64,000 nt of DNA from Geobacillus zalihae NBRC 101842 (GCF_001544135.1 NZ_BCPV01000001.1:248001-312000), one strand, 5' to 3'; shown: positions 37,421 to 50,238, counted from the stretch's first letter. The notes: a model not told the origin generated them from the letters alone. Numbers and translations are program-made.

Positions 37421-39777
37421 GATACGTTTGCCTCCTCGTGCGTTTGCGAACGTGTCATTTCCGCCAAACAGCGTTTCAATTGCTCGTAAGTGGAATAGAC
37501 TAACTGATGCTCCGCCTCGAGCTCGTCCCGCCGCCGGCGGTACGTCGGCGATTCGTGCAAATCGCGCTTCGCCGGCTGATGAACGAGCGAAATGACGCCG
37601 TTTTGTTCGCTGATAAAGTCAAGCTCTAAAAATACTTTCGCCATAAAATGAACCGTCTCTTCCGTCCAACCGCGGGCGCGGGCCAGCTCACCGCCGCGCT
37701 TGGCGAGCGGAAACGAACGGTGTTGATGCAAAAAGGCGTAAAACCATTTAAAATGTTCGCGCGTCGGAAACGTGCGGAAAAATTGCGCCTCGGGCTGGGC
37801 GAACACCGCGTAAATGCGCGCCGGCCGCCCGCTGCCAAGAAGCGCCGACAGCAAGGCCAGCCGCGGCGGCACGTCAAGCAGCACGACATAGCGGTCGTCA
37901 ATCGATAAGGCGCCCGCCTCTTCTTCGGTCGGCACGCAATGAAGCTCCCCGCGAAATGGCGCCACGTCCGGGCGCTGCCCAGTTTCGCAGCGAAAGGAGA
38001 CGACTAGCCGCTTCTCTTTTGGCAGCCGCTCAAGAAGTGGACGGACGTCGCGGCAGCCGCGGACGTCAAACAGCTGGCAGTCGCTGACCGCCAGATCACA
38101 CAACGACAGCTGCGGCTTGGCGAACCCGTTCCATTCGTTCACCGACAGCTCCCCGACCGCCGAAATGCGCGCATCCGGAGCGATTTCTTCGCATAACGGC
38201 CCGAGGCCGAAGCCGATGGCATCGATCGCGGCCCCGTCTTGGGAAAAGACGGCTTTCATATGGGCTCCGTTCGCCCCGACGCGCCGCATCGTTTCAACGG
38301 ACGCCCCTTCAATGAGAACAAGCGGCCGCGGATTGCCGACGCCAAACGGAGCGAACCGCTCAAGACCGCGGGCGGCGTCGAGCGTCAACTCAGCAATCGA
38401 ACAGGAAGCATCGATGAACGTCGGCGGCGTAAAATCGTCCTCAGACAACGTTTCGGCGGCGATGGCGTTCAGCCGTTGCCGCAATTCTTCGACATCATCA
38501 AGCGCCAATGTCATCCCCGCCGCCATCGGGTGGCCGCCAAAGTGCGGCAACAGGTCGCGGCATTGCGACAGGCTGGCGAATAAGTCAAACCCATGAATGC
38601 TGCGGGCTGACCCTTTGGCGATCCCTTTTTCCCGGTCGATGGAAAGCACGACCGCCGGGCGGTAAAACTGCTCGACAAGCTTAGAAGCGACAATGCCCAC
38701 CACTCCGGCATTCCATCCTTCGCCTGCCACAACCAAGACGCGATGTTCCTCAGGAGGAAATTGGCGGCGCACCATGTCCGCCGCTTCTTCAGCGATTTGT
38801 GCCACAAGCTGCTGACGTTCGCGGTTTAACTCGTCCATCTCCGCCGCCAGCTGCACCGCTTCGTTCTCATCGTCCGTCATTAAGAGCGCCACTGCCGGAT
38901 CGGCGCCGCCGAGGCGCCCCGCCGCGTTCAAGCGCGGAGCGATGACAAATCCGACCGTCTGTTCGTTGATGGCCGCCGCATCAATGCGGCATTGCCGAAA
39001 AAGAGCGCGCAGCCCGATGCGCTCCGTCGCTCGCAACGCTTCAAGCCCGTGTGCAACAAAGAGGCGGTTTTCCCCAACAAGCGGAACCAAATCAGCGATC
39101 GTGCCGATCGCGACCAAATCAAGCAAATGGCGCGGCACCCGCCCAAGCAAGGCATGGGCTACCTTAAACGCAACGCCGACGCCGGCTAAATCGCGAAACG
39201 GATATGTACTTCCCGGCTGCTTCGGATGAATGATCGCATGCGCCTCCGGCAACACCGGACCTGGCTCGTGGTGATCCGTTACGATGACATCCATCCCCCA
39301 CTCGTTGGCGGCCGCAATTTCCTTGACCGCCGCAATCCCATTGTCGACGGTCACAATGACGGAAACGCCGCGCTCTTTTGCGGAGCGAAACGCCGCCATG
39401 TTCGGCCCGTATCCTTCCGTAAATCGGTTCGGAATGTAGAACTCGACCGACGCCCCCGCCTCCTTGAGAGCACTCACCATCACCGACGTGCTGCAAACGC
39501 CATCGGCATCGTAATCGCCGTATACCAACACGCGTTCACCCGCGTCGATCGCCCGCTTTAGACGCTGAATCGCTCGCTCCATCCCGTCAAGCAAAAACGG
39601 ATCATGAAACGGTTGCTCAAGCGGATTGAGAAACGCCGCCGCCTCCGAGGCCGTCCGCACCCCGCGGCGGACGAGAAGCCTCGCCAATAAGGGCGTGACG
39701 CCGGCTTCCTCAGCCAGCCGCCTCACCGTCTGCTCATCGAGGCGCTCCACCTCCCAACGCGTTTTCGCTTTCAACAT
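37411..39777 (-). CDS. recJ: Single-strand DNA-specific exonuclease RecJ
   Basis: RecJ degrades single-stranded DNA 5'-3' in recombination and mismatch repair. The 788-residue protein has the DHH phosphoesterase motifs ([22 protein letters not shown]), the DHHA1 motif ([12 protein letters not shown]), an OB-fold, and a long C-terminal domain of the Bacillus type that is absent from E. coli RecJ. I use the ATG at 39775-39777, which has AGGTGG at good spacing; a GTG nine bases upstream is in frame but overlaps the ribosome site. Confidence 0.95.
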   Translation of the reverse strand: MLKAKTRWEVERLDEQTVRRLAEEAGVTPLLARLLVRRGVRTASEAAAFLNPLEQPFHDPFLLDGMERAIQRLKRAIDAGERVLVYGDYDADGVCSTSVMVSALKEAGASVEFYIPNRFTEGYGPNMAAFRSAKERGVSVIVTVDNGIAAVKEIAAANEWGMDVIVTDHHEPGPVLPEAHAIIHPKQPGSTYPFRDLAGVGVAFKVAHALLGRVPRHLLDLVAIGTIADLVPLVGENRLFVAHGLEALRATERIGLRALFRQCRIDAAAINEQTVGFVIAPRLNAAGRLGGADPAVALLMTDDENEAVQLAAEMDELNRERQQLVAQIAEEAADMVRRQFPPEEHRVLVVAGEGWNAGVVGIVASKLVEQFYRPAVVLSIDREKGIAKGSARSIHGFDLFASLSQCRDLLPHFGGHPMAAGMTLALDDVEELRQRLNAIAAETLSEDDFTPPTFIDASCSIAELTLDAARGLERFAPFGVGNPRPLVLIEGASVETMRRVGANGAHMKAVFSQDGAAIDAIGFGLGPLCEEIAPDARISAVGELSVNEWNGFAKPQLSLCDLAVSDCQLFDVRGCRDVRPLLERLPKEKRLVVSFRCETGQRPDVAPFRGELHCVPTEEEAGALSIDDRYVVLLDVPPRLALLSALLGSGRPARIYAVFAQPEAQFFRTFPTREHFKWFYAFLHQHRSFPLAKRGGELARARGWTEETVHFMAKVFLELDFISEQNGVISLVHQPAKRDLHESPTYRRRRDELEAEHQLVYSTYEQLKRCLAEMTRSQTHEEANVSWT

Positions 39778-39834
39778 GTCTCCCACCTCAACTCTCCTTA
39801 TTATACAAAAAGGAGAAAAGGGCAGGCAACGACA

Positions 39835-40743
39835 TTACGGTTTTTTTTCCGGGTTGTACGGGTTGATGTGAACCATGACATTGCGGACGCGCGGCAGCGT
39901 CAGCAGTTTTTCTTTCACTTTCTTTCCGATCCGGTGCCCCTCTTCGACCGTCAATCGCGGATCGACGGCGATTTTCAAATCGACGATGACGTAATGGCCG
40001 TGCTCGCGCGCATGCAGCTCATTGATTTGCCGCACATCGGGAATGGACAAGACCGCCTCGCGCAAATAGCCGGCCTCCTCCTCGTGAAGCACATGGTCGA
40101 TCGCCGTATGGACCGACTGTCGGCCAAGGTCCCATGCCATTTTCAGAACAAGCAGCGAGACGAACAATCCGGCGAGCGGGTCGGCATATACAAGCCAGTC
40201 AATCTCCCATTTTCCACCGACAATGGCGGCGCCGACGCCGATGAGCGCAGCAAACGACGAAAACACATCCGATCGGTGCTCATAGGCGTTGATGATCAGC
40301 GCATCGCTGTTTAGCTTTTTCCCGAGCCGGTATTTATAGCGAAACATCGCTTCTTTGACAGCAATCGACAACAACAAGACGTAAATGGCGGCCGCCCCGG
40401 GCGGCGACAGTGGGGCGAAAAATGACAGAAACGCCGAGCGCCCGATCTCGATCCCAACGAGAAATAGAAGAACCGCCACAATAATGGCGGCGATGGATTC
40501 CGCTTTCCCATGCCCGTACGGATGATCCTCATCCGGCGGGCGCGCAGCGGCCCGCAGTCCGACCCAAACGGCGAACGAGCCGGCAACATCGGACGCTGAA
40601 TGGGCGGCATCAGCGATCAACGCTTGGCTTTGGCTCCACACGCCGACCGCCGCCTTGACGACGGCGAGCGCCATGTTGCCGGCGATGCCGACGACCGCTG
40701 CTGTTTTCGCCTGCCTGAACCGCTGTTCGTGTTCCATGGCCAT
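39835..40743 (-). CDS. Cation diffusion facilitator (FieF/YeaB-like)
   Basis: A 302-residue CDF transporter exporting divalent metals in exchange for protons. About six membrane segments occupy residues 15-215. The metal-site motifs are HSASD and the histidine/aspartate group DEDHPYGHGKAES, then a C-terminal cytosolic dimer domain (VRNVMVHINPYNPEKK). The ATG at 40741-40743 has AGGTGGGGGAG; a second in-frame ATG lies six bases on. Iron, zinc or manganese are possible substrates; sequence alone does not tell. It is not part of the B. subtilis arrangement between recJ and secDF that I recall. Confidence 0.88.
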   Translation of the reverse strand: MAMEHEQRFRQAKTAAVVGIAGNMALAVVKAAVGVWSQSQALIADAAHSASDVAGSFAVWVGLRAAARPPDEDHPYGHGKAESIAAIIVAVLLFLVGIEIGRSAFLSFFAPLSPPGAAAIYVLLLSIAVKEAMFRYKYRLGKKLNSDALIINAYEHRSDVFSSFAALIGVGAAIVGGKWEIDWLVYADPLAGLFVSLLVLKMAWDLGRQSVHTAIDHVLHEEEAGYLREAVLSIPDVRQINELHAREHGHYVIVDLKIAVDPRLTVEEGHRIGKKVKEKLLTLPRVRNVMVHINPYNPEKKP

Positions 40744-40835
40744 CTCCCCCACCTTTGCATTCAGCAGCCTCACGCGCTGCCTATGTTGCATCTGACGGTT
40801 AGTGTATCCATTTTCCGCCCCGAGCATTGCACCGA

Positions 40836-40876
40836 ACAAAAAAGGCGCCGGAAAAGCACATTCACTTTTCCGGCGC
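40836..40876 (-). terminator. Rho-independent terminator of secDF
   Basis: On the minus strand GCGCCGGAAAAG (40865-40876) pairs with CTTTTCCGGCGC (40845-40856) perfectly, 12 bp, followed by CTTTTTTG, five bases behind the secDF stop. Confidence 0.9.
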
Positions 40877-40880
40877 GCTG

Positions 40881-43133
40881 TTACACCTGCGGTTCGGCCT
40901 CGGCCGCCGCTTTTTTGGCTCCTTTCCCTTTTTTGAGCTCCTGTCCTTTCCAAACGACCCAAAGCTGAGAAGCGATGCAAAGCGACGAATAGACGCCGCA
41001 CACAAGTCCAACGAGCAAGGCGAGGTTGAAATTGCGGATCGCTTCGCTGCCAAAGATGAGCAACGCGATGACCGTAAACAAGACGGTCAAGACGGTATTG
41101 ACCGAGCGCGTAAAGGTTTGCTGCAACGCCCGGTTGACGATATGCTTCAAGTCGTCGACCGTTTTCACTTTCCGCTTTTTCATCAAATCCCGGATGCGGT
41201 CAAACGTGACGATCGTATCGTTGATCGAGTACCCGATGATCGTCAGCACCGCGGCGATGAATGTCAAATCGACTTCAAGACGCGTCAAGCTGAACACGGT
41301 AATAATAAAAAACGCATCGTGCAATAAGGCGACAATGGCTGCGAGCGCCATTCGCCACTCAAAGCGAATCGTCACGTAAAGAATGATGCCGATGGATGAA
41401 ATAAGCACAGCAATGAGCGCATTGCGGGCCAGCTGCTTGCCGACGACCGGAGAGACGGTGCTGATGTTTGGTTCGTTGCCATACGCTTGCTTCAATTCAT
41501 TTTTCAGCTTGGCAATTTCTTGCTTATCGAGCACGCCAATCAAGCGGACGACGCCTGTTTTCCCATCCGTGCCGGACAGGACGACATCTTCCGGCTTGTA
41601 GCCGAGCCGCTCGAAATAGCCGCTCAACTCTTTTGCATCGATCGGCTGGCTGCTCGTCACCTCAACGCGCGTTCCGCTCGTGAAGTCAATGCCAAGATTC
41701 AGCCCCAGGGCAAACAACGAGATGACGCCGGCGATCGTCAATGCGCCAGAGAAAATGAAAAACTTTTGGCTATGTTTGACAAAATCCCAGCGGTCAAACT
41801 TCGTCGGCACTTCCGTTTCCTCGGTCGTTTCGGCAATGTTTAAGATTTCCGACTTTTTGACGCCAAACCACTCCGGCTTTTTATCGAGCCAGCGGCTTGA
41901 CACAAGCAGTCCGAGCAACAGCCGCGTGCCGTAAACGGCGGTGAGAAAGCTGACGACGATGCTGATGATGAGCGTCGTCGCAAACCCTTTCACCGAGCTT
42001 GTCCCGTAAATAAAAAGAACAGCGCCGGCGATGATCGTCGTAAGGTTGGCGTCAAAAATCGTCGCAAACGACCCGCGGTTGCCAGCACGGAACGCCGACA
42101 GCATCGACTTGCCGAGCTTCAGCTCCTCTTTGATCCGTTCGTACGTAATAATGTTGGCATCGACCGCCATCCCAACCCCTAAAATAAGGGCGGCAATGCC
42201 CGGCAGCGTCATCACGACGTTCATCCAATCAAACAAAAGCAAAATCAAATAAATGTATACCGACAGCGTAATGACGGCGATGATCCCGGGAAGCCGGTAA
42301 AACCAAATCATGAACAAGAAGATCGCCGCCACACCGATGATGCCGGCCAACACCGTTTTTTGCAGGGCGTTTTTCCCAAACTGAGCGCCGACGGACGTGG
42401 AGTAAATTTCATGCAGCTCGACCGGCAGCGCGCCGGCATTGAGCAAATCGGCCAGCTGTTGCGCTTCTTTGACCGTAAAATTGCCGACGATCGACACATC
42501 CGTCTGATTGAACACTTGGTTGACTGAAGCGGCGGAAATAAATTTCGGATCCGCTTTGCCCGCTTCTTTCCGGTAGGAGTCCACCCCTTCTTTAAAATCG
42601 AGCCAAATGACTAAAATGTTGTTTGGCGGCCCCATTTTATATACTTTTTCCGTCACCTGGCGGAACTTGTCGGCGTCTTTCAATTTCAGAGCGACGCTCG
42701 GCCGGCCGTTTTCATCAAACGACAGCTTCGCTCCGCCTTGGACGAGGTCGCTTCCGTCCATAAGCACGTTGTCATTGACATCGCGGAACGTCAATTTCGC
42801 CTGCGTGGACAAAATTTCGCGCGCCTCATTTTGGTCTTTCACCCCGGCGAGCTGGACGCGGATGCGGTTTCCTCCCTCGATGTCAACGCGCGGCTCGCTG
42901 ACACCAAGGACGTTGATCCGTTTATTCAGCGCGCTGACGGTGCTTTGCAGCGTCTCTTGATCAATCTTATCGCCTTTTTTGGCCGGCTTCACTTCATACA
43001 GCACTTCAAAACCGCCTTGCAAGTCAAGGCCCAGTTTGATGTTATGTACAATTCCTTGAATCGTCGGCCCCATCACTCCGGCGAACAAAAGCAGGAGCAG
43101 AAAAAAGGCGACGATGCGGCTTCGTTTTACCAT
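40881..43133 (-). CDS. secDF: Fused protein-export membrane protein SecDF
   Basis: SecDF uses the proton gradient to help pull preproteins out of the SecYEG channel. SecD and SecF are fused into one 750-residue protein, as in Bacillus. The SecD half (1-about 430) has the first membrane segment, the large P1 head (LGLDLQGGFEVLYEV) and five further segments with the GMAVDANIITYERI motif. The SecF half begins near residue 450 with its own LGIDFTSGTRVEV. Twelve membrane segments are expected. ATG with AAGGAGA upstream. Confidence 0.96.
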   Translation of the reverse strand: MVKRSRIVAFFLLLLLFAGVMGPTIQGIVHNIKLGLDLQGGFEVLYEVKPAKKGDKIDQETLQSTVSALNKRINVLGVSEPRVDIEGGNRIRVQLAGVKDQNEAREILSTQAKLTFRDVNDNVLMDGSDLVQGGAKLSFDENGRPSVALKLKDADKFRQVTEKVYKMGPPNNILVIWLDFKEGVDSYRKEAGKADPKFISAASVNQVFNQTDVSIVGNFTVKEAQQLADLLNAGALPVELHEIYSTSVGAQFGKNALQKTVLAGIIGVAAIFLFMIWFYRLPGIIAVITLSVYIYLILLLFDWMNVVMTLPGIAALILGVGMAVDANIITYERIKEELKLGKSMLSAFRAGNRGSFATIFDANLTTIIAGAVLFIYGTSSVKGFATTLIISIVVSFLTAVYGTRLLLGLLVSSRWLDKKPEWFGVKKSEILNIAETTEETEVPTKFDRWDFVKHSQKFFIFSGALTIAGVISLFALGLNLGIDFTSGTRVEVTSSQPIDAKELSGYFERLGYKPEDVVLSGTDGKTGVVRLIGVLDKQEIAKLKNELKQAYGNEPNISTVSPVVGKQLARNALIAVLISSIGIILYVTIRFEWRMALAAIVALLHDAFFIITVFSLTRLEVDLTFIAAVLTIIGYSINDTIVTFDRIRDLMKKRKVKTVDDLKHIVNRALQQTFTRSVNTVLTVLFTVIALLIFGSEAIRNFNLALLVGLVCGVYSSLCIASQLWVVWKGQELKKGKGAKKAAAEAEPQV

Positions 43134-43245
43134 TCTCCTTAAGATCCTCCTTCAACTTGCCTCGGCGCCGTCCGCCGCAGCGCCAAGCAAAACATTGGCC
43201 TCGCCTTCCATTATGAAACAGCAGCCGGCAAGTGTCAATTTTCCA

Positions 43246-43533
43246 CTATAACAACTCCTTTAAAACCCGCTCCAACTCATCATCGCCGGCCGCCTGCTGC
43301 TTATACGAACGCATCGTCAAAAACATCATATACTCGCTCGGCGAAAGAGAGAAAATGTCGCTGACCAACTCATGCAGTTTTTTTTCCGCCGGCCGATGCT
43401 TCCACTTGCGGGAACATAAACATTCCCACAGCCCGTCCATCGTCACTTGCGTATAGCCGAGAAGACGAAACTCATCGCACTTCGACTCGAGCGCCGGCAT
43501 GAGCTGTTCGCGCAACTTCCGGTTTTCCTCCAT
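43246..43533 (-). CDS. comN: Post-transcriptional regulator ComN (YrzD)
   Basis: A 95-residue protein equivalent to B. subtilis ComN/YrzD, which acts on comE mRNA and localises with DivIVA. The ATG at 43531-43533 follows GGGGGGATGGGGG; a longer frame upstream overlaps the divergent spoVB promoter region and is not credible. The sequence is mainly helical with the family core LLGYTQVTMDGLWECL and a C-terminal SEYMMFLTMRSYKQ. It lies beside spoVB, divergently, as in B. subtilis. Confidence 0.85.
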   Translation of the reverse strand: MEENRKLREQLMPALESKCDEFRLLGYTQVTMDGLWECLCSRKWKHRPAEKKLHELVSDIFSLSPSEYMMFLTMRSYKQQAAGDDELERVLKELL

Positions 43534-43574
43534 CCCCCATCCCCCCTTGTATCCATTGCCGCCTGCCAATCTTG

Positions 43575-43604
43575 TCATGCTTGGCCATGGGCCTTGCATA
43601 TATT
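43575..43604 (+). promoter_or_regulatory. Possible sigma-E promoter of spoVB
   Basis: TCATGCTT (43575-43582), a 14-base spacer and CATATATT (43597-43604) give a moderate match to the sigma-E pattern (KMATATT-14-CATACAMT). It lies 41 bases upstream of the spoVB ATG. spoVB is known to be sigma-E dependent in B. subtilis, which raises the plausibility. Confidence 0.4.
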
Positions 43605-43644
43605 GTATAAAAGATGGAGGCATTTGAGAAGGCAGGGGGAGAAA

Positions 43645-45207
43645 ATGTCTAAATTTTTACAAGGTACGGTCATTTTAATCGCCGCTGGCTTTATTACGAA
43701 AATTCTCGGCTTCATCAACCGAATTGTCGTCGCCCGCATGATCGGCGATGAAGGAGTCGGGCTGTACATGATGGCCGTGCCGACGCTCGTTTTAGCGATT
43801 ACCGCGACGCAGATCGGGCTGCCGGTCGCCATTTCCAAACTCGTCGCCGAAGCAGAGGCGGCCGGCGACCGGCAACGGGTGAAAAAAATTCTTGTCGTAT
43901 CGCTCGCGACGACCGGGGGACTCAGCGTTGTCTTTTTGCCGGTGTTCCTCGCCGCCGCGCCATGGCTCTCCCGGACGATGTTCACCGACCCGCGCACGTA
44001 CTATCCGCTTCTTGCCATCGCTCCAATTGTGCCGATCGTCGCCATCTCTTCGGTGCTGCGCGGCTACTTTCAAGGACGCCAGCAAATGAAACCGTACGCC
44101 TACTCGCTCTTGATGGAACAAATCGTCCGCATCAGCTTGATCGCTTTATGCACACAGCCGCTTTTGCCGTACGGCGTCGAGTATGCCGCCGCCGGCGCCA
44201 TGGCGTCTTCCGTTCTCGGCGAGCTGGCAGCATTATTGTATTTGCTGTTTTTATTTAAGGTTAAAAAATCGATTCGCCTGCGGACAAAGTTTTTTCACTA
44301 CGTCCAAGCCGGCAAAGAGACGTTCGTCCGCCTCATGCGCATTGCCTTGCCGACGACCGGCGGCCGTTTGATCGGCTCGCTTTCTTGGTTTTTTGAGCCA
44401 ATCGTCGTCGCCAACAGCTTGGCATTGGCCGGCATCGCCGCCTCCACTGCCACAAGGCAATACGGACAGCTTGTCGGCTACGCGCTGCCGTTGTTGACGT
44501 TGCCGTCGTTTATTACGTACGCGCTTTCGACCGCCCTGGTGCCGGCCATCAGCGAAGCCATGGCGCAACGCAAGCTGCTTTTGGTCGAATACCGGATCGC
44601 CCAGGCGATGCGCTTGTCGCTTGTCACCGGCGGCCTTTCCACCGTCGTTCTTTACTTGTTCGCCGAGCCGCTCATGCGCTGGATGTACGGCACAAGTGAA
44701 GCCGCGATCTTTATTCAAGTGATGGCGCCGTTTTTCTTATTGTATTATTTCCAAGGCCCGCTGCAGGCGGTCTTGCAAGGACTGGACTTGGCGAACGCCG
44801 CCATGACGAACAGCTTGATCGGAGCAGTGGTGAAGCTCGTGTGCATCTTCGTCCTTGCTTCCCGTCCAAGTTTGGGCATTATGGGCGCGGCGCTGGCGAC
44901 TGCAGTCAGCACCGTTCTTGTGACGTTGCTTCACTTTGCCACGGTCGTCAAGGTGGTGTCTTTTTCCATCGATGCGCGCGAGTACATCAAAGCGCTTGGC
45001 GCCATCATCGCTGCGGGCGCAATCGGCTATGCGCTCTCCCGCCATCCGCTTTTGGCGGTGCCCGCACCGCTTTGGACGCTGCTTGCCATGGCCGCGACAG
45101 CCGCCCTATATGCCGCCTGCCTCGTTCTGTTCCGGCTCATCCGGCGCGAAGAGCTCGTCTACCTTCCGGGGCTGCACTGGCTGGCCGGCAAAAACAAGCG
45201 AAAATAA
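43645..45207 (+). CDS. spoVB: Stage V sporulation protein B, MOP-family flippase
   Basis: SpoVB belongs to the MOP/MviN superfamily of lipid-linked polysaccharide flippases and is needed for spore cortex synthesis. The 520-residue protein is a polytopic membrane protein with about 14 segments; the N-terminal segment (LIAAGFITKILGFINRI) is characteristic. The ATG at 43645 with AGGGGGAG is preferred over the longer upstream frame, which lies antisense to comN. Expected to work in the mother cell during sporulation. Confidence 0.93.
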   Translation: MSKFLQGTVILIAAGFITKILGFINRIVVARMIGDEGVGLYMMAVPTLVLAITATQIGLPVAISKLVAEAEAAGDRQRVKKILVVSLATTGGLSVVFLPVFLAAAPWLSRTMFTDPRTYYPLLAIAPIVPIVAISSVLRGYFQGRQQMKPYAYSLLMEQIVRISLIALCTQPLLPYGVEYAAAGAMASSVLGELAALLYLLFLFKVKKSIRLRTKFFHYVQAGKETFVRLMRIALPTTGGRLIGSLSWFFEPIVVANSLALAGIAASTATRQYGQLVGYALPLLTLPSFITYALSTALVPAISEAMAQRKLLLVEYRIAQAMRLSLVTGGLSTVVLYLFAEPLMRWMYGTSEAAIFIQVMAPFFLLYYFQGPLQAVLQGLDLANAAMTNSLIGAVVKLVCIFVLASRPSLGIMGAALATAVSTVLVTLLHFATVVKVVSFSIDAREYIKALGAIIAAGAIGYALSRHPLLAVPAPLWTLLAMAATAALYAACLVLFRLIRREELVYLPGLHWLAGKNKRK

Positions 45208-45273
45208 ACGTCTAAACCTGTCCGGCGGTGAATATATTGTGGTAAAAAGCGTTTGGGCCAAGGAGGGATCGCG

Positions 45274-45657
45274 GTGTCACGGCTTGGCAGCGCACTGGTG
45301 TATGGAATCGCCACAGTTTTTGTGTTGGCGGCGCTCGTCAGCTTCATTTTTTCGTTGTTGCTCAAATGGACGGACATTCACGAATCGTCGCTCACCTGGA
45401 TCGTGTTTGCCGCCTCGGTTGTCTCGCTGTTTATCGGCGGCGTTGTCGCCGGCGGAAAAAGCCAAGAAAAAGGATGGCTCGCTGGCGGGCTGACCGGCCT
45501 CTTATTTACGGCGATCATCTTTTTGTTTCAATTTCTTGGCATGGAAAAATCGTTTACCGTCGAACAATGGCTGTACCACCTTGCCTTTTTCGCTGCTGCT
45601 TCCTTAGGCGGCATCGTCGGGGTCAATTTGTCATCGTCGCGCTATGAACGGACGTAA
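45274..45657 (+). CDS. yrzE: TIGR04086-type membrane protein YrzE
   Basis: A 127-residue membrane protein with four hydrophobic segments and glycine-rich turns (FIGGVVAGGKSQEKGWLAGG), matching the TIGR04086 family. GTG start at 45274 with AAGGAGGG six bases upstream; the frame is open a few codons further but those codons contain the ribosome site. Same position as B. subtilis yrzE between spoVB and yajC. Function unknown. Confidence 0.83.
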   Translation: MSRLGSALVYGIATVFVLAALVSFIFSLLLKWTDIHESSLTWIVFAASVVSLFIGGVVAGGKSQEKGWLAGGLTGLLFTAIIFLFQFLGMEKSFTVEQWLYHLAFFAAASLGGIVGVNLSSSRYERT

Positions 45658-45680
45658 AAACGACAAACCAGCGCAAAAGC

Positions 45681-45714
45681 AAAAGGTGTCCTCAAAGCAA
45701 ACGGGACACCTTTT
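45681..45714. terminator. Bidirectional terminator between yrzE and yajC
   Basis: AAAAGGTGTCC (45681-45691) pairs with GGACACCTTTT (45704-45714), 11 bp, over a 12-base loop. Runs of A and T on the two sides allow termination from both convergent genes. Confidence 0.85.
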
Positions 45715-45820
45715 GTGATGGAGAGCGCGATGGTAAGAAACGAGATTGCGTCTCGCTCGCGCTTTTCACACCGCCGTTCAAATCGGCGCTCAAGCTTAGA
45801 CGCCGATGGCCGCGCTTTCG

Positions 45821-46093
45821 CTACGCCTTGCTTTCCGCCACCACTTCTCTTACCGCAGAGCGGTCGAACGTCAACCGCGTGCCGTCGCCGGCGCGAACGA
45901 TGATTTTGTCCTCATCGACCGAGTCGATGATGCCGTGCAATCCACCGATCGTGACGATTTTGTCACCTTTTTTCAAGTTCGCCTGCATTTGCTGGATGGC
46001 GCGTTGCCGTTTTTGTTGCGGGCGAATGAACAAAAAGTAGAAAATCACAAAAAACAGCACAATCGACAACAAATTGGCGATCGCTGCGTTCAT
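45821..46093 (-). CDS. yajC: Preprotein translocase subunit YajC (YrbF)
   Basis: YajC is a single-span membrane protein associated with SecDF. The 90-residue protein has one membrane segment (about 8-24, ending FLFIRPQQKRQ) and a cytosolic beta domain (LKKGDKIVTIGGLHGII). ATG at 46091-46093 with AAGGAGGGGG. It follows tgt by 23 bases; the queA-tgt-yajC order is widespread. Confidence 0.95.
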   Translation of the reverse strand: MNAAIANLLSIVLFFVIFYFLFIRPQQKRQRAIQQMQANLKKGDKIVTIGGLHGIIDSVDEDKIIVRAGDGTRLTFDRSAVREVVAESKA

Positions 46094-46116
46094 GCAATCC
46101 CCCTCCTTTCCGGTCG

Positions 46117-48305
<2,189 letters not shown>

Positions 48306-48320
48306 GCAGTTCTCCTTTCT

Positions 48321-48527
48321 TCAGCGAAATCGTCCGAGCACGTAAAAAATCAACGATAACACAACGCTCAGCAAGATGGATGTCACAACGGGAAAATAAA
48401 ACGTCATATTCCCTTTGCGGATGACGATATCCCCCGGCAAGCGGCCGAGTTTGACAAACTGCATGACAAACCCGACCATGATGAGCACAACGCCGATCGT
48501 CATGATCAACTTTGGCAAGCTGTTCAC
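48321..48527 (-). CDS. yrzS: DUF2905 membrane protein YrzS
   Basis: A 68-residue protein with two hydrophobic helices separated by a short polar loop ([14 protein letters not shown]), which is the DUF2905 pattern. The GTG start overlaps the ruvB stop (GTGA), so it is translationally coupled to ruvB. Function unknown. Confidence 0.85.
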   Translation of the reverse strand: MNSLPKLIMTIGVVLIMVGFVMQFVKLGRLPGDIVIRKGNMTFYFPVVTSILLSVVLSLIFYVLGRFR

Positions 48528-49525
48528 CGCTTCGGAACCTCCATTCCTAAATGGGTGTACGCAGCCGGCGTGACGACGCGCCCGCGCGGCGTCCGCTGCA
48601 GCAAACCGATTTGCAGCAAATACGGTTCATACACTTCTTCAATCGTCTGCGCCTCTTCCCCGATCACCGCCGCCATTGTTTCAAGCCCGACCGGGCCGCC
48701 GGCGAACTTCTCAATGATCGCTAAAAGCAGCTTATGGTCAATGTGATCAAGCCCGAGCCGGTCGACCTGCAGCCGCTCGAGCGCCTCAACAGCGAGCGGC
48801 AGGGTAATTTCGCCGTCCCCGCGCACTTGGGCAAAATCGCGAACGCGGCGGAGCAGCCGATTGGCGATGCGCGGGGTGCCGCGCGCCCGACGGGCAAGCT
48901 CAAGCGCCGCTTCGCGCTCGATGCCGATTTGCAAGATGGCCGCCGCCCGCTCAATGATTTGGGCGAGTTGGTCGACGTGATAGTATTCGAGCCGGCTGAT
49001 GACACCAAACCGGTCGCGCAGCGGCGCCGACAGCGCCCCGGCTCTCGTCGTCGCCCCAACGAGCGTAAATGGCGGCAAGTCGAGGCGAAGCGTGCGCGCA
49101 TCCGGCCCTTTGCCAATCGCGATATCTAAGCAATAATCTTCCATCGCCGGATAGAGCACCTCTTCCACCGCCCGCGGCAGCCGGTGGATCTCATCAATAA
49201 AGAGCACATCCCCCGGCTCAAGCGAAGTGAGAAGCGCCGCCAAATCTCCCGGCCGCTCGAGCGCCGGTCCAGATGTCGCTCGCAGCTTGACGCCCATTTC
49301 ATTGGCGATGATCACGGCGAGCGTCGTTTTCCCAAGCCCCGGCGGTCCGTACAGCAACACATGGTCGAGCGTCTCTTCGCGGAGCTTGGCCGCTTCAATG
49401 AACACTTTTAAGTTTTCTTTGATCTTATCTTGCCCGATATATTCATGCAAATATTGCGGGCGCAAACTCGGTTCAAGCGCAGTCTCTTCCCCTAAGACCT
49501 CCCCGGATACAAGCCGTTCCTTCAC
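48524..49525 (-). CDS. ruvB: Holliday junction branch migration ATPase RuvB
   Basis: RuvB forms the hexameric AAA+ motor that drives branch migration with RuvA. Walker A is GPPGLGKTT, Walker B LFIDEIHR; the C-terminal winged helix ([12 protein letters not shown]) binds DNA. I prefer the GTG at 49523-49525 with AGGGAGG at 7-base spacing (333 residues); an ATG six bases upstream is too near the ribosome site. It follows ruvA by 25 bases. Confidence 0.96.
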   Translation of the reverse strand: MKERLVSGEVLGEETALEPSLRPQYLHEYIGQDKIKENLKVFIEAAKLREETLDHVLLYGPPGLGKTTLAVIIANEMGVKLRATSGPALERPGDLAALLTSLEPGDVLFIDEIHRLPRAVEEVLYPAMEDYCLDIAIGKGPDARTLRLDLPPFTLVGATTRAGALSAPLRDRFGVISRLEYYHVDQLAQIIERAAAILQIGIEREAALELARRARGTPRIANRLLRRVRDFAQVRGDGEITLPLAVEALERLQVDRLGLDHIDHKLLLAIIEKFAGGPVGLETMAAVIGEEAQTIEEVYEPYLLQIGLLQRTPRGRVVTPAAYTHLGMEVPKR

Positions 49526-49550
49526 CGTCATTCCTCCCTTTGGCCGCTGT

Positions 49551-50135
49551 TTATCCCAAAAGCAGCGCCAGCGCCCGCTTCACATACTGTTCCGTCGACA
49601 TCGCTTCTTCGCGGAGCGCCGGAATGATTTTCTCGATCTCCCGTTCAGCGTAGCCGAGCGCCTTGAGCGCCGCCACCGCCTCGGCGAGCGCACCGGAAAG
49701 CGGGGCGGCCGAACGTGCAGCCGCCGGCGCCGCAAGCGCCCCGAGCTTCCCTTTTAAATCCAAAATCATTTGCCGGGCCGTCTTTTTGCCCACGCCTGGA
49801 AACTTGCATAAAAACGCCTCGTTTTCTTCCTCGATGGCCCGCGCCAGTTCATCCGGACGCCCGGCCGCCAAAATGGCGAGGCCGCCTTTCGGCCCGATGC
49901 CCGACACTTGCAGCAGCTTGGCGAACAAGTTGCGCTCCTCGCGCGTTGGGAACCCGTACAAGGCGTGCACACCTTCGCGTACATATTCGTATGTATAGAC
50001 GGTCACCGCCGCCTCGCGGCTTTCCTGAAACGCAAACGGGTTCGGCGTAAAGATCTCGTAGCCGATGCCGTTATGGTCGATGACGATATATTCCGGGCAG
50101 ACGTAATCGACATACCCACGGATAAACTCGATCAA
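49551..50135 (-). CDS. ruvA: Holliday junction binding protein RuvA
   Basis: RuvA tetramers hold the four-way junction and load RuvB. The 194-residue protein has the N-terminal OB-fold ([12 protein letters not shown]), two helix-hairpin-helix motifs ([29 protein letters not shown]) and the C-terminal RuvB-contact domain. The start is TTG (50133-50135), with GAGGAG six bases upstream. Confidence 0.95.
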
Positions 50136-50238
50136 TGGATGCTCCTCTCCTTTTTTCGTCCTTTCATTGTATCATATGATTTCATTATAGCAAAAAGAAA
50201 TCCCGCGATGCGCTTTGCACCACGGGCTTTCGCTTGGT

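Noticed and set aside
41026-42960. Several plus-strand frames of 70-130 codons opposite secDF
   Set aside because: All are shadows of a 750-residue gene with membrane-segment periodicity in the minus frame.
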